Shown one piece after another: positions 8,401-16,555 of a stretch of DNA of 64,000 nucleotides (its first letter is position 1; each line of letters opens with the position of its first letter). The stretch is from Pseudomonas reactans (GTDB lineage Bacteria > Pseudomonadota > Gammaproteobacteria > Pseudomonadales > Pseudomonadaceae): positions 1 to 64,000 of the forward strand of contig NZ_JACAPG010000017.1 in NCBI RefSeq assembly GCF_013385825.1, read 5' to 3'. The notes below the pieces were generated by a model. It ran no database searches. It was not told the origin of the DNA and saw nothing but the letters and a program-made list of their open reading frames with translations. Made by a program: the position numbers and the translations under genes.

Positions 8401-8422
8401 GCTGTCCGCCACAGCGGGCAGC
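8401..8422 (-). terminator. Hairpin plus T-run in the leader of the preceding minus-strand gene
   Basis: On the minus strand a 9-bp stem with one G-T pair (GCTGCCCGC/GCGGACAGC, 4-nt loop) is followed by GCTCTTTTT. This has the form of an intrinsic terminator, but it lies 27 nt upstream of the start at 8374, so it may be an attenuator or stop read-in transcription. Confidence 0.4.
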
Positions 8423-8770
8423 ACAAAAAACGGCCATTACGGCACGATCACATCACTCATTCTTTGAAAAAAACTGAAGAAGAACCCACTGGCGCGCCAT
8501 AAGACTAGTACAGACGTACGCGATGGACTTTGTGCAAAGTCATCAGGCACCACAGGAGATCACAGGTTCAACAGCCCGGGAATACGGGCCGACCCACTTC
8601 AGAGAATAACCCAATTAAAAATGCAGTTTTCCGACGCACCCACACAAACAAACATACCTGGCATGGAACCAGGCGGGGCCTGAGGACGACAATACTAAAA
8701 CAGCAGCACCAATCAAAACCACCCAAAACGTTGCAATCAAGTCAACCGGATCGATCGAAAGGAGCAGGCC
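8423..8770. other. Intergenic region with no gene found
   Basis: This gap separates divergent genes (8374 minus, 8771 plus). It contains short hairpins such as CCTGGCATGGAACCAGG near 8657-8673, but no codon pattern, REP element or tRNA that I can support. It presumably holds the promoters of both flanking genes. Confidence 0.5.
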
Positions 8771-9046
8771 ATGCAACGATCAACCTACAATGCAATGTCT
8801 TCGCACACCCGTTCATCATGCCAGGGCGAGGCTCAATACTACCGCTTGGGCGCCTTCGAGGGGTACTCGGATTCGGTTCTTTACCAAGTCGTACCTGCCG
8901 GCAGAAACTTCTTCCATATCCGTGAAGTACTCAGCGGTCGAATAAAAGGCTTTCGTAGCGACCATGTCAAGGCCTGTGAACTGGCCAAAAAGCTTGAAGC
9001 CCAGTTGCAAGCTTCTCACGGAGCAGTCGTTTTGTCCGCCCGATAA
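8771..9046 (+). CDS. Conserved small hypothetical protein
   Basis: A 91-residue basic soluble protein with a strong ribosome site (AAAGGAGCAGGCC) before the ATG. The core FHIREVLSGRIKGFRSDHVKAC followed by a helix AKKLEAQLQ suggests a compact alpha/beta fold. I do not recognise a named family. It precedes two other small genes on the same strand (9157 and 9456) that look like stationary-phase or stress-type pseudomonad conserved proteins, but no function is shown. Confidence 0.7.
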   Translation: MQRSTYNAMSSHTRSSCQGEAQYYRLGAFEGYSDSVLYQVVPAGRNFFHIREVLSGRIKGFRSDHVKACELAKKLEAQLQASHGAVVLSAR

Positions 9047-9156
9047 CTTAACTGCGCCGCCGACCCGCAACAACTGCCATACTGGCCCGTCCACTGAAGT
9101 TTGCGCCCTGCGGGCCAGGTTTCTCCAGTGCAGTTATCTCCAAGGGAAGGCTCTAC

Positions 9157-9387
9157 GTGACGGAATTTGATATCGGCGAATTTTTCATCCATGGCGACGC
9201 AAGGGAAGTAGACGGTGAGTTCCAAGCAGTGATCATCATGCGGGCCAAGCCTCCGCTGACCACTGTCACCACCCACCAGGTGGAAAAAGACCGTTGGTTC
9301 AAAACCGTCGACGCGGCGGCCACCGCCGCAAAAGAGTCCGCCAAGGCCTTGAAGGCAGCGGTGGATTCCGGGGCACTTAATTCCTGA
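9157..9387 (+). CDS. Small conserved hypothetical protein, GTG start
   Basis: A 76-residue protein. The start is GTG at 9157, supported by AAGGGAAGG about 5 nt upstream; no ATG is available at the N-terminus. The N-terminal half is strand-rich (DGEFQAVIIMRAK) and the C-terminal half an alanine-rich helix (AAATAAKESAKALKAAV). Family not recognised. Confidence 0.6.
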   Translation: MTEFDIGEFFIHGDAREVDGEFQAVIIMRAKPPLTTVTTHQVEKDRWFKTVDAAATAAKESAKALKAAVDSGALNS

Positions 9388-9455
9388 TAATCCGATAGAA
9401 CTCTGCTGCGCCACAACCCTCCCATGCATAACAACCACCCTGCATGGAGAACGAT

Positions 9456-9692
9456 ATGGACGCGCCAATTCCTACCCTTGAAACCCTGTTCGAACAATTG
9501 GGCCTGGATTCAACCCCGGACGCCATCGACGCCTTTATCGTCGCGCATCCCTTGCCTGAAGACGTGAAGCTGATCGATGCGCCGTTCTGGTCTGAACAGC
9601 AAGCGGCTTTTCTGAAAGAAGAGCTGCGCGAGGACGCTGAATGGGCGATTCCCGTGGATGAGCTGAATCAACGCCTGCATCAATCGCAATAG
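9456..9692 (+). CDS. DUF2789 family protein
   Basis: A 78-residue acidic protein matching DUF2789 in length and pattern: a leading TLFEQLGL helix, DAFIVAHPL, and a C-terminal SEQQAAFLKEELREDAEWA helix. The ATG at 9456 is chosen over one 12 nt upstream because GGAG at 9446-9449 is correctly spaced for it and the family begins MDxP-TLExLFxQLGL. The function of the family is unknown. Confidence 0.8.
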   Translation: MDAPIPTLETLFEQLGLDSTPDAIDAFIVAHPLPEDVKLIDAPFWSEQQAAFLKEELREDAEWAIPVDELNQRLHQSQ

Positions 9693-9699
9693 CCCCGTA

Positions 9700-9903
9700 T
9701 CAATGCAGGCTGTCCGACTGCTCCAGGCGCAACAACGCCTGCCAGGCGGCCCTGCACTCCTCGGCCTCATCACGACTGGCGAAGGCTGTGCCGCGCTGCT
9801 CACCGTTGAGCAACACCACCCAGCAGGCCTTCTGGCCCAGCGCACGCAGGGTTGGGGGTACGCCACTGCCGATCATCACGGCAACATCGACTTTGTTTTG
9901 CAT
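9700..9903 (-). CDS. Small hypothetical protein
   Basis: A 67-residue soluble protein, convergent with the DUF2789 gene (7 nt between stops). The ATG at 9903 follows GGAGAAGCTCC. It contains one short hydrophobic stretch (ACWVVLLNGEQ) and a C-terminal helix rich in Ala/Arg/Glu (DEAEECRAAWQALLRLEQ). Family not recognised. Confidence 0.6.
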   Translation of the reverse strand: MQNKVDVAVMIGSGVPPTLRALGQKACWVVLLNGEQRGTAFASRDEAEECRAAWQALLRLEQSDSLH

Positions 9904-10018
9904 GGAGCTTCTCCGCAGCATTAGTTAGCTGGCTAACAATGTTGGCCATGCTACGGTTTTCTTCCAGTTGGAAAAAGCTATCCCCGGAATAGCTCCTTTG
10001 CATAAACAGCAATAATCC

Positions 10019-11701
10019 TTAGCGCCCAGCCTTCACTGCCTCGGGTTTATAGCCCAGGCGCAAGCCACCCCAGTGCCGGCCCTTGACTATGATCGGCACC
10101 GACAAGTCGTGCATCAGCTCGCCGGTGTCACGGGTATAGGTCTGCAGCAAAACCGCCTGCTGGTGGCTACCACAGCGAATCCCTGTACGGTCTTCAAACT
10201 TGCGCTTGGTGCGGTTCTGCACGGCATCCACCTGCACATCGCCGGTTAGCGCGTGGGAAAACGCCTTATTGTGCGTCGGCACATAGCCCTGCGGCGTGCA
10301 GGCAATAGCAAATACCAAGCCTTCATGCCGTGGCAACAGCGCCTCTTGGATCGCCGGCAACACCTGGTCGGTATAACCATCAAAGCGGGTGTGGTACTTG
10401 CTCGGGCTGGTGTTGGCGATCGGCGTGTAGCTGCGGTCGAACAGGTCATCCAGGCTGATGCGGTTCTGCTGCACATCGGCTTCGAATTGCGCGGCAATCC
10501 GGCTCGCACCTTCGCGCGCCAGGTCGTAGATACGCTGGTGGTAGTCGTCCAGCCCAACTTCCGCCAGGCGTTCGCTGATGGTTTCGGCCTGCCCTTCCAT
10601 CTGCACGGCGGCGTCGGCTAACTGGCGGGTCTGCTGATCGCTGACAGCCAGGTCGCTGCGCATCTGTTCCACGGCATGGAACAAGCTGTCTAGCTGGGTG
10701 CGGTTGGTGTCGGTGCCCTGGGCGATCTCATTCACCTGGCCCTCCACATCGGCCGCCAGGCTGGCAATACTCTGCAGCTGCTCGCCGGCGTGCTCCACCT
10801 GCTCGACGCCGGTATGCAAGTCCGCCGATAACTGGCGAATCTGCTCCACCACTTGGGCGGTGCGTTGCTGGATGTCCGCCACCATCACCCCGACTTCATC
10901 GGTGGCCGTTGCCGTACGCCCCGCCAACCCACGCACCTCATCCGCCACCACCGCAAACCCGCGTCCATGCTCACCGGCCCGAGCCGCCTCAATGGCCGCG
11001 TTGAGTGCCAGCAGATTAGTCTGGCTGGCGATGGACTGAATCACCAAGGTCACCCGCTGGATTTCCTCACTGCGCAGGCTCAAGGCTTCAATCAGCTCAC
11101 GGCTGGCGTTGGCGCGTTGGCTGAGCTGGTGCATGCGGGTGATCGACTGGGCCAGCACTTCGCGGCCTTCAGTGCTGCGTTGATGCGCCTGGCTGGCGGC
11201 GCCAAGCGCTTCGCGGCTCAGCTGGGAGGTGATCTTTTCAGTGCCGATCATCACCTCGGCACTGCTGACAATCTGCTTGGCCGCACCCAACTGCGACTGC
11301 ACACGTGCCGCCAGTTGCTTGACCGAAAAGGCCACGCCGGCCGCGGACAACGCGTTATGACTGGTGGTGTAGGACAGGTCGCGAGTCAATTCGCCGATGG
11401 CATCGACGGCATCGGAAGATGCGATAACAGGTGTGCGACTTTTCAATCGAGGCAGCCAGATCACCAGCAGGGTCAGTGCCAGGCAAAGGTAGAGCGGCAG
11501 GCTGGCGAGCGCCAAGCCCAGCAGGACCAACACCAGGGCGGTGCTCTGCAACAGGGGCGTCAGCCAGCCGGGCAACCCGCGCGCCACCGCTTGCGGTGGC
11601 ACTGCTGCGCCCATCAGAGATCCGTCTCCAGCCATCTTCGTTACCCCACTGCTTGTCATTATTGTCGCTGCATTAAACGCCACTATCGGGCCATTATCCA
11701 T
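10019..11701 (-). CDS. Methyl-accepting chemotaxis protein with C-terminal sensor-like domain
   Basis: Up to 560 residues. Two closely spaced hydrophobic helices lie near 45-85 with almost no periplasmic loop, then the coiled-coil signalling domain with the conserved hairpin tip (about 230-265: SIASQTNLLALNAAIEAARAGE, RGFAVVADEVRGLA). After the signalling coil comes a further ~170-residue globular region (about 390-555: YTPIANT, YVPTHNKAFS, HDLSVPI, GRHWGGLRLGY) that looks like a Cache/PAS-type fold at the C-terminus. Sensing is therefore probably cytoplasmic. The start is uncertain: ATG at 11701, or internal Met codons up to about 11614, one of which has GGAGA upstream. The ligand is unknown. 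Confidence 0.9.
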   Translation of the reverse strand: MDNGPIVAFNAATIMTSSGVTKMAGDGSLMGAAVPPQAVARGLPGWLTPLLQSTALVLVLLGLALASLPLYLCLALTLLVIWLPRLKSRTPVIASSDAVDAIGELTRDLSYTTSHNALSAAGVAFSVKQLAARVQSQLGAAKQIVSSAEVMIGTEKITSQLSREALGAASQAHQRSTEGREVLAQSITRMHQLSQRANASRELIEALSLRSEEIQRVTLVIQSIASQTNLLALNAAIEAARAGEHGRGFAVVADEVRGLAGRTATATDEVGVMVADIQQRTAQVVEQIRQLSADLHTGVEQVEHAGEQLQSIASLAADVEGQVNEIAQGTDTNRTQLDSLFHAVEQMRSDLAVSDQQTRQLADAAVQMEGQAETISERLAEVGLDDYHQRIYDLAREGASRIAAQFEADVQQNRISLDDLFDRSYTPIANTSPSKYHTRFDGYTDQVLPAIQEALLPRHEGLVFAIACTPQGYVPTHNKAFSHALTGDVQVDAVQNRTKRKFEDRTGIRCGSHQQAVLLQTYTRDTGELMHDLSVPIIVKGRHWGGLRLGYKPEAVKAGR

Positions 11702-11794
11702 GGGCCTTTAGTGGGGTGGCTTGCAGCAGATCAATAGACGGGGTGTAACGGGTCTTTCCCGGGGAACCGCAGAGCGATCCCCCGCTTCACCGCA

Positions 11795-12199
11795 TCAGGC
11801 TTGGCGCTGATGCTTGTCGATCTGCTCGTGGCGCTCTTGCGCTTCGATGCAGTACTTGGTGGTCGGGCTGATCAGCAGGCGCTTGAGGCCGATAGGCTCG
11901 CCGCTGTCATCGCACCAGCCAAAGGAGTCTTCCTTGATGCGCTCCAGTGCGCGCTCAAGCTGCGGCAGCATGCGCTGGTCGCGGTCGATGGCGTTGACCA
12001 GCCAGGTGCGCTCTTCTTCAACGGAAGCGGCGTCAGCCGGGTCGGCCGGGGTGTCCAGGCTTTCAATGGCGATACGGTTCTGTTCAATGCGCTCGTGGTG
12101 TTCGACTTTCATGTCTTGCAGCAACTGCTCGAAAAAAGCGTGCTGTTCGGCATTCATGTAGTCATCCGCCGGCATGGCCAGCAACTTTTCCTTTGTCAT
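11795..12199 (-). CDS. DksA/TraR-family protein with degenerate zinc finger
   Basis: A 134-residue protein with the DksA N-terminal signature (MPADDYMNAEQHAFFEQLL), a coiled coil with the acidic tip DTPADPADAASVEEE, and the C-terminal globular motif GEPIGLKRLL. The four zinc cysteines of canonical DksA (CxxC...CxxC) are reduced to CxxS (WCDDSGE) and CxxA (YCIEAQE). That resembles the zinc-independent DksA2 type of P. aeruginosa. It probably binds the RNA polymerase secondary channel and could act when zinc is scarce, but I see no Zur site. The ATG at 12199 is chosen by homology start and AGAGA upstream. Confidence 0.85.
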   Translation of the reverse strand: MTKEKLLAMPADDYMNAEQHAFFEQLLQDMKVEHHERIEQNRIAIESLDTPADPADAASVEEERTWLVNAIDRDQRMLPQLERALERIKEDSFGWCDDSGEPIGLKRLLISPTTKYCIEAQERHEQIDKHQRQA

Positions 12200-12498
12200 T
12201 GATTTCTCTATAAAAAATACGTGCATTAAGGCGAATAAGGGAGCGTTCCGGCCGACCTCTGCAGGTCTCGGAAGGGCGCCATCCATTTCAAGCGCCACCC
12301 GGCACTCAATTTACGAGGGGCGGCAGTCTAAGGCCGACTTGAGGGCGCAGCAACTGAAAAGACAGGCAATTTTTCCGAGATAACCCCCAAAAGCACCAGG
12401 ACGGGCTCGGCGAATGGTCATCGGAGTGCGTTTATAGCAAGAAATTCAGTGTTGTGGAGCTATATAGAAGACAAACGGTTGAAACCTCACCCCCAACC
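12200..12498. other. Intergenic region, no gene found
   Basis: This stretch lies upstream of the DksA-like gene and downstream of the REP pair that follows the inositol transporter. It must contain the promoter of the DksA-like gene. I see no small gene with a plausible ribosome site and no RNA gene here. Confidence 0.5.
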
Positions 12499-12596
12499 GT
12501 AGGAGCGAGCTTGCTCGCGAAGAACGCAAGGGCAACGCGTTTAACCAGACACCGCGCGTTACCGTTGGCGTTTTTCGCGAGCAAGCTCGCTCCTAC
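12499..12596. repeat. REP pair (GAGCTTGCTCGC type)
   Basis: The inverted arms GTAGGAGCGAGCTTGCTCGC and GCGAGCAAGCTCGCTCCTAC flank a 58-nt centre. The element starts 11 nt beyond the stop of the ABC permease and may end or protect the 3' end of the inositol transporter mRNA. Confidence 0.9.
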
Positions 12597-12606
12597 AGGG
12601 ACGCCT

Positions 12607-13629
12607 TCAGCGTTTGAGCTTGCGCTTGTTGCGATACTGGTCGATCACCACCGCCACCACGATGATCAGGCCCTTGATGATGTCCTGGATGTACGCATCC
12701 ACACCGACAAAGGTAAACCCGCTGGCCATCACCCCAAGGATCAGCGCGCCGATCACGGTGCCGGTGATGCGCCCTACCCCGCCCGCCAGGCTGGTGCCGC
12801 CGATCACAGCGGCGGCAATCGCATCCAGCTCATAGGACATGCCCATGCCGGCCTGGCCGGTGGCTGCACGTGCCGAGGCCACTACACCGGCCAGGCCAGC
12901 CAAGAGACCGGCGATGCTGTACACGATGATCAAGTGGCGCTTGACGTTGATCCCTGAGGTACGCGCTGCCTGCATGTTGCCGCCAATCGCGTAGGTGTAC
13001 TTGCCGTACTTGGTGTAGCGCAGGGCGATATGGAAGATCACCGCCACCACCAGGAAGATGATCACCGGCATCGCGCCATGGCCGATGGCCGTGTACGAGT
13101 CCGAGAGCATGCTTACCGGCTGGCCTTCGGTGTAGTAACGCGCCAGGCCACGGGCCGAGACCATCATGCCCAGGGTGGCAATGAACGGTGGGATGCCGGT
13201 GACGGCGATGATGCTGCCGTTGATCGCTCCCGCCAGCAGCCCGACACCCAGCCCCATCGCCACCGGGATCCACACCGGCAAGTCGGTCAGGCTCGGGAAT
13301 ACCGCCCGGGAAAAATCGGAAGTCTGGGCCAAACTCGCGGCGATCATCGCCGACAACGCCAGCACCGACCCGGAGGACAGATCAATCCCCGTGGTGATGA
13401 TGACCTGGGTCACGCCAATTGCCAGCAGGCCGATGATCGACACTTGCAGGATCATCAGCACCAGGCGCTGGGAGTTCATCAGGAAACTCTGGTCCCGTAC
13501 GATCCAGCCAAACAGCTCGAAAACCAGGCCGATGCCGATCAGCACCAGGAAGATGCTCAGCTCGGTGGGCATGCGTCGGCGACTTTTGGTGGGTACCGTC
13601 GCGGGTTTGTTATCCGTTATTGCGTTCAT
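12607..13629 (-). CDS. Sugar ABC transporter permease (inositol-type, RbsC family)
   Basis: A 340-residue inner-membrane protein with about ten hydrophobic helices and the RbsC-family loop (ITTGIDLSSGSVLALSAMIAA, GIPPFIATLGMM, GGTSLAGGVGRITGT). It is the last gene of a binding protein-ATPase-permease set, 26 nt after the ATPase gene. It is next to the inositol catabolic genes and an IolR-type operator lies before the set, so myo-inositol (or scyllo-inositol) is the expected substrate. A ribose-type sugar is less likely. Confidence 0.9.
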   Translation of the reverse strand: MNAITDNKPATVPTKSRRRMPTELSIFLVLIGIGLVFELFGWIVRDQSFLMNSQRLVLMILQVSIIGLLAIGVTQVIITTGIDLSSGSVLALSAMIAASLAQTSDFSRAVFPSLTDLPVWIPVAMGLGVGLLAGAINGSIIAVTGIPPFIATLGMMVSARGLARYYTEGQPVSMLSDSYTAIGHGAMPVIIFLVVAVIFHIALRYTKYGKYTYAIGGNMQAARTSGINVKRHLIIVYSIAGLLAGLAGVVASARAATGQAGMGMSYELDAIAAAVIGGTSLAGGVGRITGTVIGALILGVMASGFTFVGVDAYIQDIIKGLIIVVAVVIDQYRNKRKLKR

Positions 13630-13655
13630 AGCCCATCACCTTCTTATTCTGTGCG

Positions 13656-15209
13656 TCAGTGGACTGCCGTCATCCCGGAGGCCAACTGCATGACTTTTTC
13701 CTGGGTCGCTTCGCTGCGGTCCAGGGTGCCCATCAACTCGCCTTCATGCATCACCATGACCCGGTCGCTCATGCCCAGCACTTCGGGCAATTCGGAGGAA
13801 ATCATGATCACGGCCATGCCTTCGCTGGCGAGGAATGAAATCAATCGGTAGATCTCGGCCTTGGCGCCCACGTCGATGCCACGGGTAGGTTCATCGAGGA
13901 TCAGCAGTCGCGGGTTGGTCATCAGCCAGCGCGCCAGCAAGGCCTTCTGCTGGTTACCACCGGACAAAGTGTCGATGCATTGTTCAAGGGACGGGGTTTT
14001 CACCCGCAGCTTCTTGCACATGTCTTCGCACAGCGCACGCAGGGCTTTCTGTTGGATAAAACCGTTGCCGGTGTAGTGCGGCAGCACCGCCATTTCCATG
14101 TTTTCCAGCACCGACAGGCACGGGAACAGGCCACTGAGCTTGCGATCCTCGGTCAACAGCGCAAAGCCCTTTTCGATGGCCATGTGCGGATCGGTGATGC
14201 GCACTGCCTTGCCATCCAGGGTGATCTGGCCGCTGCTGCTGGGCGTGATGCCAAAAATGGTTTCTGCCACGTTGGTACGGCCCGAGCCCATCAGCCCGGC
14301 GATACCGAGGATTTCACCGGCGTGCAGGTCGAACGACACGTCCTTGAACACGCCGTCCAGTGTCAGGTCGCGCACCGTCAGCAACAGGTCACCGATGGGC
14401 GTCTCGCGTACCGGGAACAACTGGCTCAGCTCACGGCCGACCATCATCGAGATCAGGCTGTCGCTGTTCATGCTGTCGGCACGTTGCAGGCCGATGTAGT
14501 GGCCGTCGCGGAACACCGCCACTTCATCGGCGATGGCGAACACTTCGTTCATTTTGTGGGTGATGTAGACGATGCCTTTGCCCTGGGACTTGAGGTCGGC
14601 AATGATCGAAAACAGGTGGGCCACTTCCTTTTCGGTAATGGCCGACGTCGGTTCATCCATGATCAGGATGTCGGAGTCGTAGGACACCGCCTTGGCAATC
14701 TCGACCATCTGCCGCTCGGCGATGCTCAGGTTGCCCACGTGTTCCTCAGGGTCCAGGTTGATGCGCAGGCGCGCCAGCAACTCGGCGGTGCAGCGGTGCA
14801 TTTCGCGGTGGTTGACCATGTGCAGACTGTTGAGCTGCTCGCGGCCAATCCAGATGTTCTCGGCGATGCTCATGTGCGGCATCAGGTTGAGTTCCTGGTG
14901 GATCATCGCGATCCCGGCCTTCTGGGCCGCCAGCGGTGTTTCAAACACGATCGGCTTGCCACGCAGGCGGATTTCCCCAGCGTCGGGCTGGTAGATGCCG
15001 GCGATGATTTTCATCAGCGTCGACTTGCCCGCACCGTTCTCGCCCATCAGCGCCAGCACGGTGCCGGGGCGCACCCGCAGTTGCACGTCGGCCAGGGCCA
15101 CGACGCCGGGAAAGCCTTTGCTGATGTTGACGATTTCCAGCAGGTAGGGTTCTTCCAGCGGCTGAGGCTGAAGACCGGGAGGCTGCGAGACAGTCGCTTG
15201 AGCGAGCAT
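13656..15209 (-). CDS. Sugar ABC transporter ATP-binding protein (two fused ATPase domains)
   Basis: A 517-residue RbsA-type protein. The first ATPase has Walker A GENGAGKSTLMK, an LSIAERQM signature and Walker B ILIMDEPTSA. The second has a degenerate Walker A (GLMGSGRTNVAE), the signature LSGGNQQKALLARW and Walker B LLILDEPTRG. This asymmetry is normal for the family. The ATG at 15209 is chosen because GGAG is 9 nt upstream; an earlier in-frame start at 15239 would run through the intergenic hairpin. It couples ATP hydrolysis to uptake by the neighbouring permease. Confidence 0.92.
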   Translation of the reverse strand: MLAQATVSQPPGLQPQPLEEPYLLEIVNISKGFPGVVALADVQLRVRPGTVLALMGENGAGKSTLMKIIAGIYQPDAGEIRLRGKPIVFETPLAAQKAGIAMIHQELNLMPHMSIAENIWIGREQLNSLHMVNHREMHRCTAELLARLRINLDPEEHVGNLSIAERQMVEIAKAVSYDSDILIMDEPTSAITEKEVAHLFSIIADLKSQGKGIVYITHKMNEVFAIADEVAVFRDGHYIGLQRADSMNSDSLISMMVGRELSQLFPVRETPIGDLLLTVRDLTLDGVFKDVSFDLHAGEILGIAGLMGSGRTNVAETIFGITPSSSGQITLDGKAVRITDPHMAIEKGFALLTEDRKLSGLFPCLSVLENMEMAVLPHYTGNGFIQQKALRALCEDMCKKLRVKTPSLEQCIDTLSGGNQQKALLARWLMTNPRLLILDEPTRGIDVGAKAEIYRLISFLASEGMAVIMISSELPEVLGMSDRVMVMHEGELMGTLDRSEATQEKVMQLASGMTAVH

Positions 15210-15227
15210 AGGGAGGTACTCCATCTG

Positions 15228-15249
15228 CAGGGCGGCCAAGACCGCCCTG
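15228..15249 (-). promoter_or_regulatory. Hairpin between binding-protein and ATPase genes
   Basis: CAGGGCGG and CCGCCCTG form a perfect 8-bp stem with a CCAAGA loop in the 64-nt gap. Such hairpins often protect the upstream binding-protein mRNA and lower expression of the following ATPase gene. There is no T-run, so full termination is unlikely. Confidence 0.6.
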
Positions 15250-15273
15250 CCGGCTTATTGTTGTTATGCAGGG

Positions 15274-16203
15274 CTATTTGAAGTCTTTGACGTTGTCCGG
15301 GGTGATCAGCTGGAACGGGATCACCACGTTCTGCTCGATAGGCTCGTTCTTGGCCATCTTGCGTGCCGTTTCCACCGACTTGTCCGCCTGACCTTTGGCG
15401 TCCTGGAAGGCCGACACGGTCATGTCACCCTTGGTGATCGCATTCAGGCCATCCGGCGTACCATCGACCCCGGCAATCAACACGCCCTTCTTGCCCGCCG
15501 ATTTGAGGGCCATGGCGGCGCCGATCGCCATCTCATCGTTGTTCGACAGCACGGCCTGGAAGTCGCGGCCTTGGGTCAGCCAGTCGTTGACCAGGGTCAT
15601 GCCCTTGTCACGCAGCCAGATACCGGTCTGTTCCTGCTCGATCTTGATGCCTGGGTACTTAGTCAGGACTTCCTTCACACCCTTGGTACGGTTGGTGGTG
15701 GAGTTGTTTGCCAAGTCGCCCAGCAGGATCACGATGTTGCCTTTGCCGCCAAGCTTTTCGGCGATGTACTGCATCTGCAGCTTGCCGGCCTCGACGTCGT
15801 CGGACGTCACCGCCGCGACACCAGGGGCCAATGTCGCGCTGTCCGGACGACGGTTGACGAACACCAGCGGGATTTTCGCCGCGGTGGCCGCTTTGATGAT
15901 ATTTGCGGTCGAAGCGGTATCCACCGGGTTGACGATGATCGCGTCGACTTTCTGGCTGATAAAGTTCTCGACCTGGCTCAGTTGCTTGACCACGTCGGCA
16001 CGCGCGTCTTCGAACTGCAATTGCACGCCATCGCCCTTGGGATAGGACTTGGCCTGCTTGTCCATGTCTTCGCGCAGGTAGGTCAGGAAGGTGTCATCGA
16101 AGGCGGACATGCTCACGCCTATCTTGAGGTCAGCAGCCGAGGCAACACCGCTGGCGAGCAGTATGGACAGGGCCAGCGCGGTAAAACGGATCGGGGTCTT
16201 CAT
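15274..16203 (-). CDS. Inositol-type sugar ABC substrate-binding protein
   Basis: A 309-residue periplasmic protein of the RbsB/IbpA class. The signal peptide spans about 1-23 (LALSILLASGVASAA). Family motifs include QVENFISQKVDAIIVNPVD, PLVFVNRRPD, ILLGDLANNSTTNRTKGV and LSNNDEMAIGAAMALK; the NRRP and DLANN stretches are typical of inositol-binding members. It heads the transporter set (binding protein, ATPase, permease). A GGAA-N6-TTCC operator lies about 320 nt upstream, suggesting IolR control. Confidence 0.9.
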   Translation of the reverse strand: MKTPIRFTALALSILLASGVASAADLKIGVSMSAFDDTFLTYLREDMDKQAKSYPKGDGVQLQFEDARADVVKQLSQVENFISQKVDAIIVNPVDTASTANIIKAATAAKIPLVFVNRRPDSATLAPGVAAVTSDDVEAGKLQMQYIAEKLGGKGNIVILLGDLANNSTTNRTKGVKEVLTKYPGIKIEQEQTGIWLRDKGMTLVNDWLTQGRDFQAVLSNNDEMAIGAAMALKSAGKKGVLIAGVDGTPDGLNAITKGDMTVSAFQDAKGQADKSVETARKMAKNEPIEQNVVIPFQLITPDNVKDFK

Positions 16204-16251
16204 GAACGGTCTGTCTCCACTTTCTTGTTGGTTTTTTGGACGTTGCGTTTA

Positions 16252-16428
16252 TCAGAGCTCGGCAGGCAGCCGGACGACCGGTGCGCCGGGAATGCAGCAC
16301 ACCAGCGCGCCTTTGTTTTCGACGCACAGCACATTAAGGAAGGAGAAGTAGAACGGCCGGGCGCGGGGCAGACCGCGTGGCGCTTTAGCAGGGCGTAAAA
16401 CTCGCAGTACAGCGTTGAAGATTTTCAT
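16252..16428 (-). CDS. Possible 58-residue protein upstream of the inositol-binding protein
   Basis: An open frame of 59 codons starting ATG at 16428 (MKIFNAVLRVLRPAKAPRG...) and ending TGA at 16252, 48 nt before the binding-protein start and on the same strand. It is Arg/Pro-rich at the N-terminus, with a hydrophobic middle (FYFSFLNVLCVE) and a CC pair. The ribosome site is weak (AGG about 10 nt upstream). It fills most of the 16204-16555 gap, which otherwise holds only the operator. It may be a small real gene, a leader peptide, or chance. Confidence 0.35.
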   Translation of the reverse strand: MKIFNAVLRVLRPAKAPRGLPRARPFYFSFLNVLCVENKGALVCCIPGAPVVRLPAEL

Positions 16429-16520
16429 CTGACGGTACCTGGTTGTTTTTGATCTTGTTTTTGTTGAGTCGCGCGGGTCGAGCCCGAACGTACTTTATGC
16501 AACCTGGAAAAGACTTTATT

Positions 16521-16534
16521 GGAAAATAATTTCC
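16521..16534. promoter_or_regulatory. Putative IolR operator upstream of the inositol transporter
   Basis: GGAAAATAATTTCC is a near-perfect dyad of the form GGAA-N6-TTCC. It sits in an AT-rich patch after the stop of the IolW-like gene. A second dyad, TAGAATTTTATTCTA, lies at 16549-16563. The same GGAA-N6-TTCC form occurs before iolC (25447-25460) and matches the motif reported for the RpiR-type IolR of Sinorhizobium meliloti. Confidence 0.65.
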
Positions 16535-16555
16535 ATATCAACCTGTTTTAGAATT

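Noticed and set aside
13980..15281. Plus-strand frame of about 433 codons opposite the ABC ATPase
   Set aside because: Shadow of a gene with intact Walker and signature motifs.
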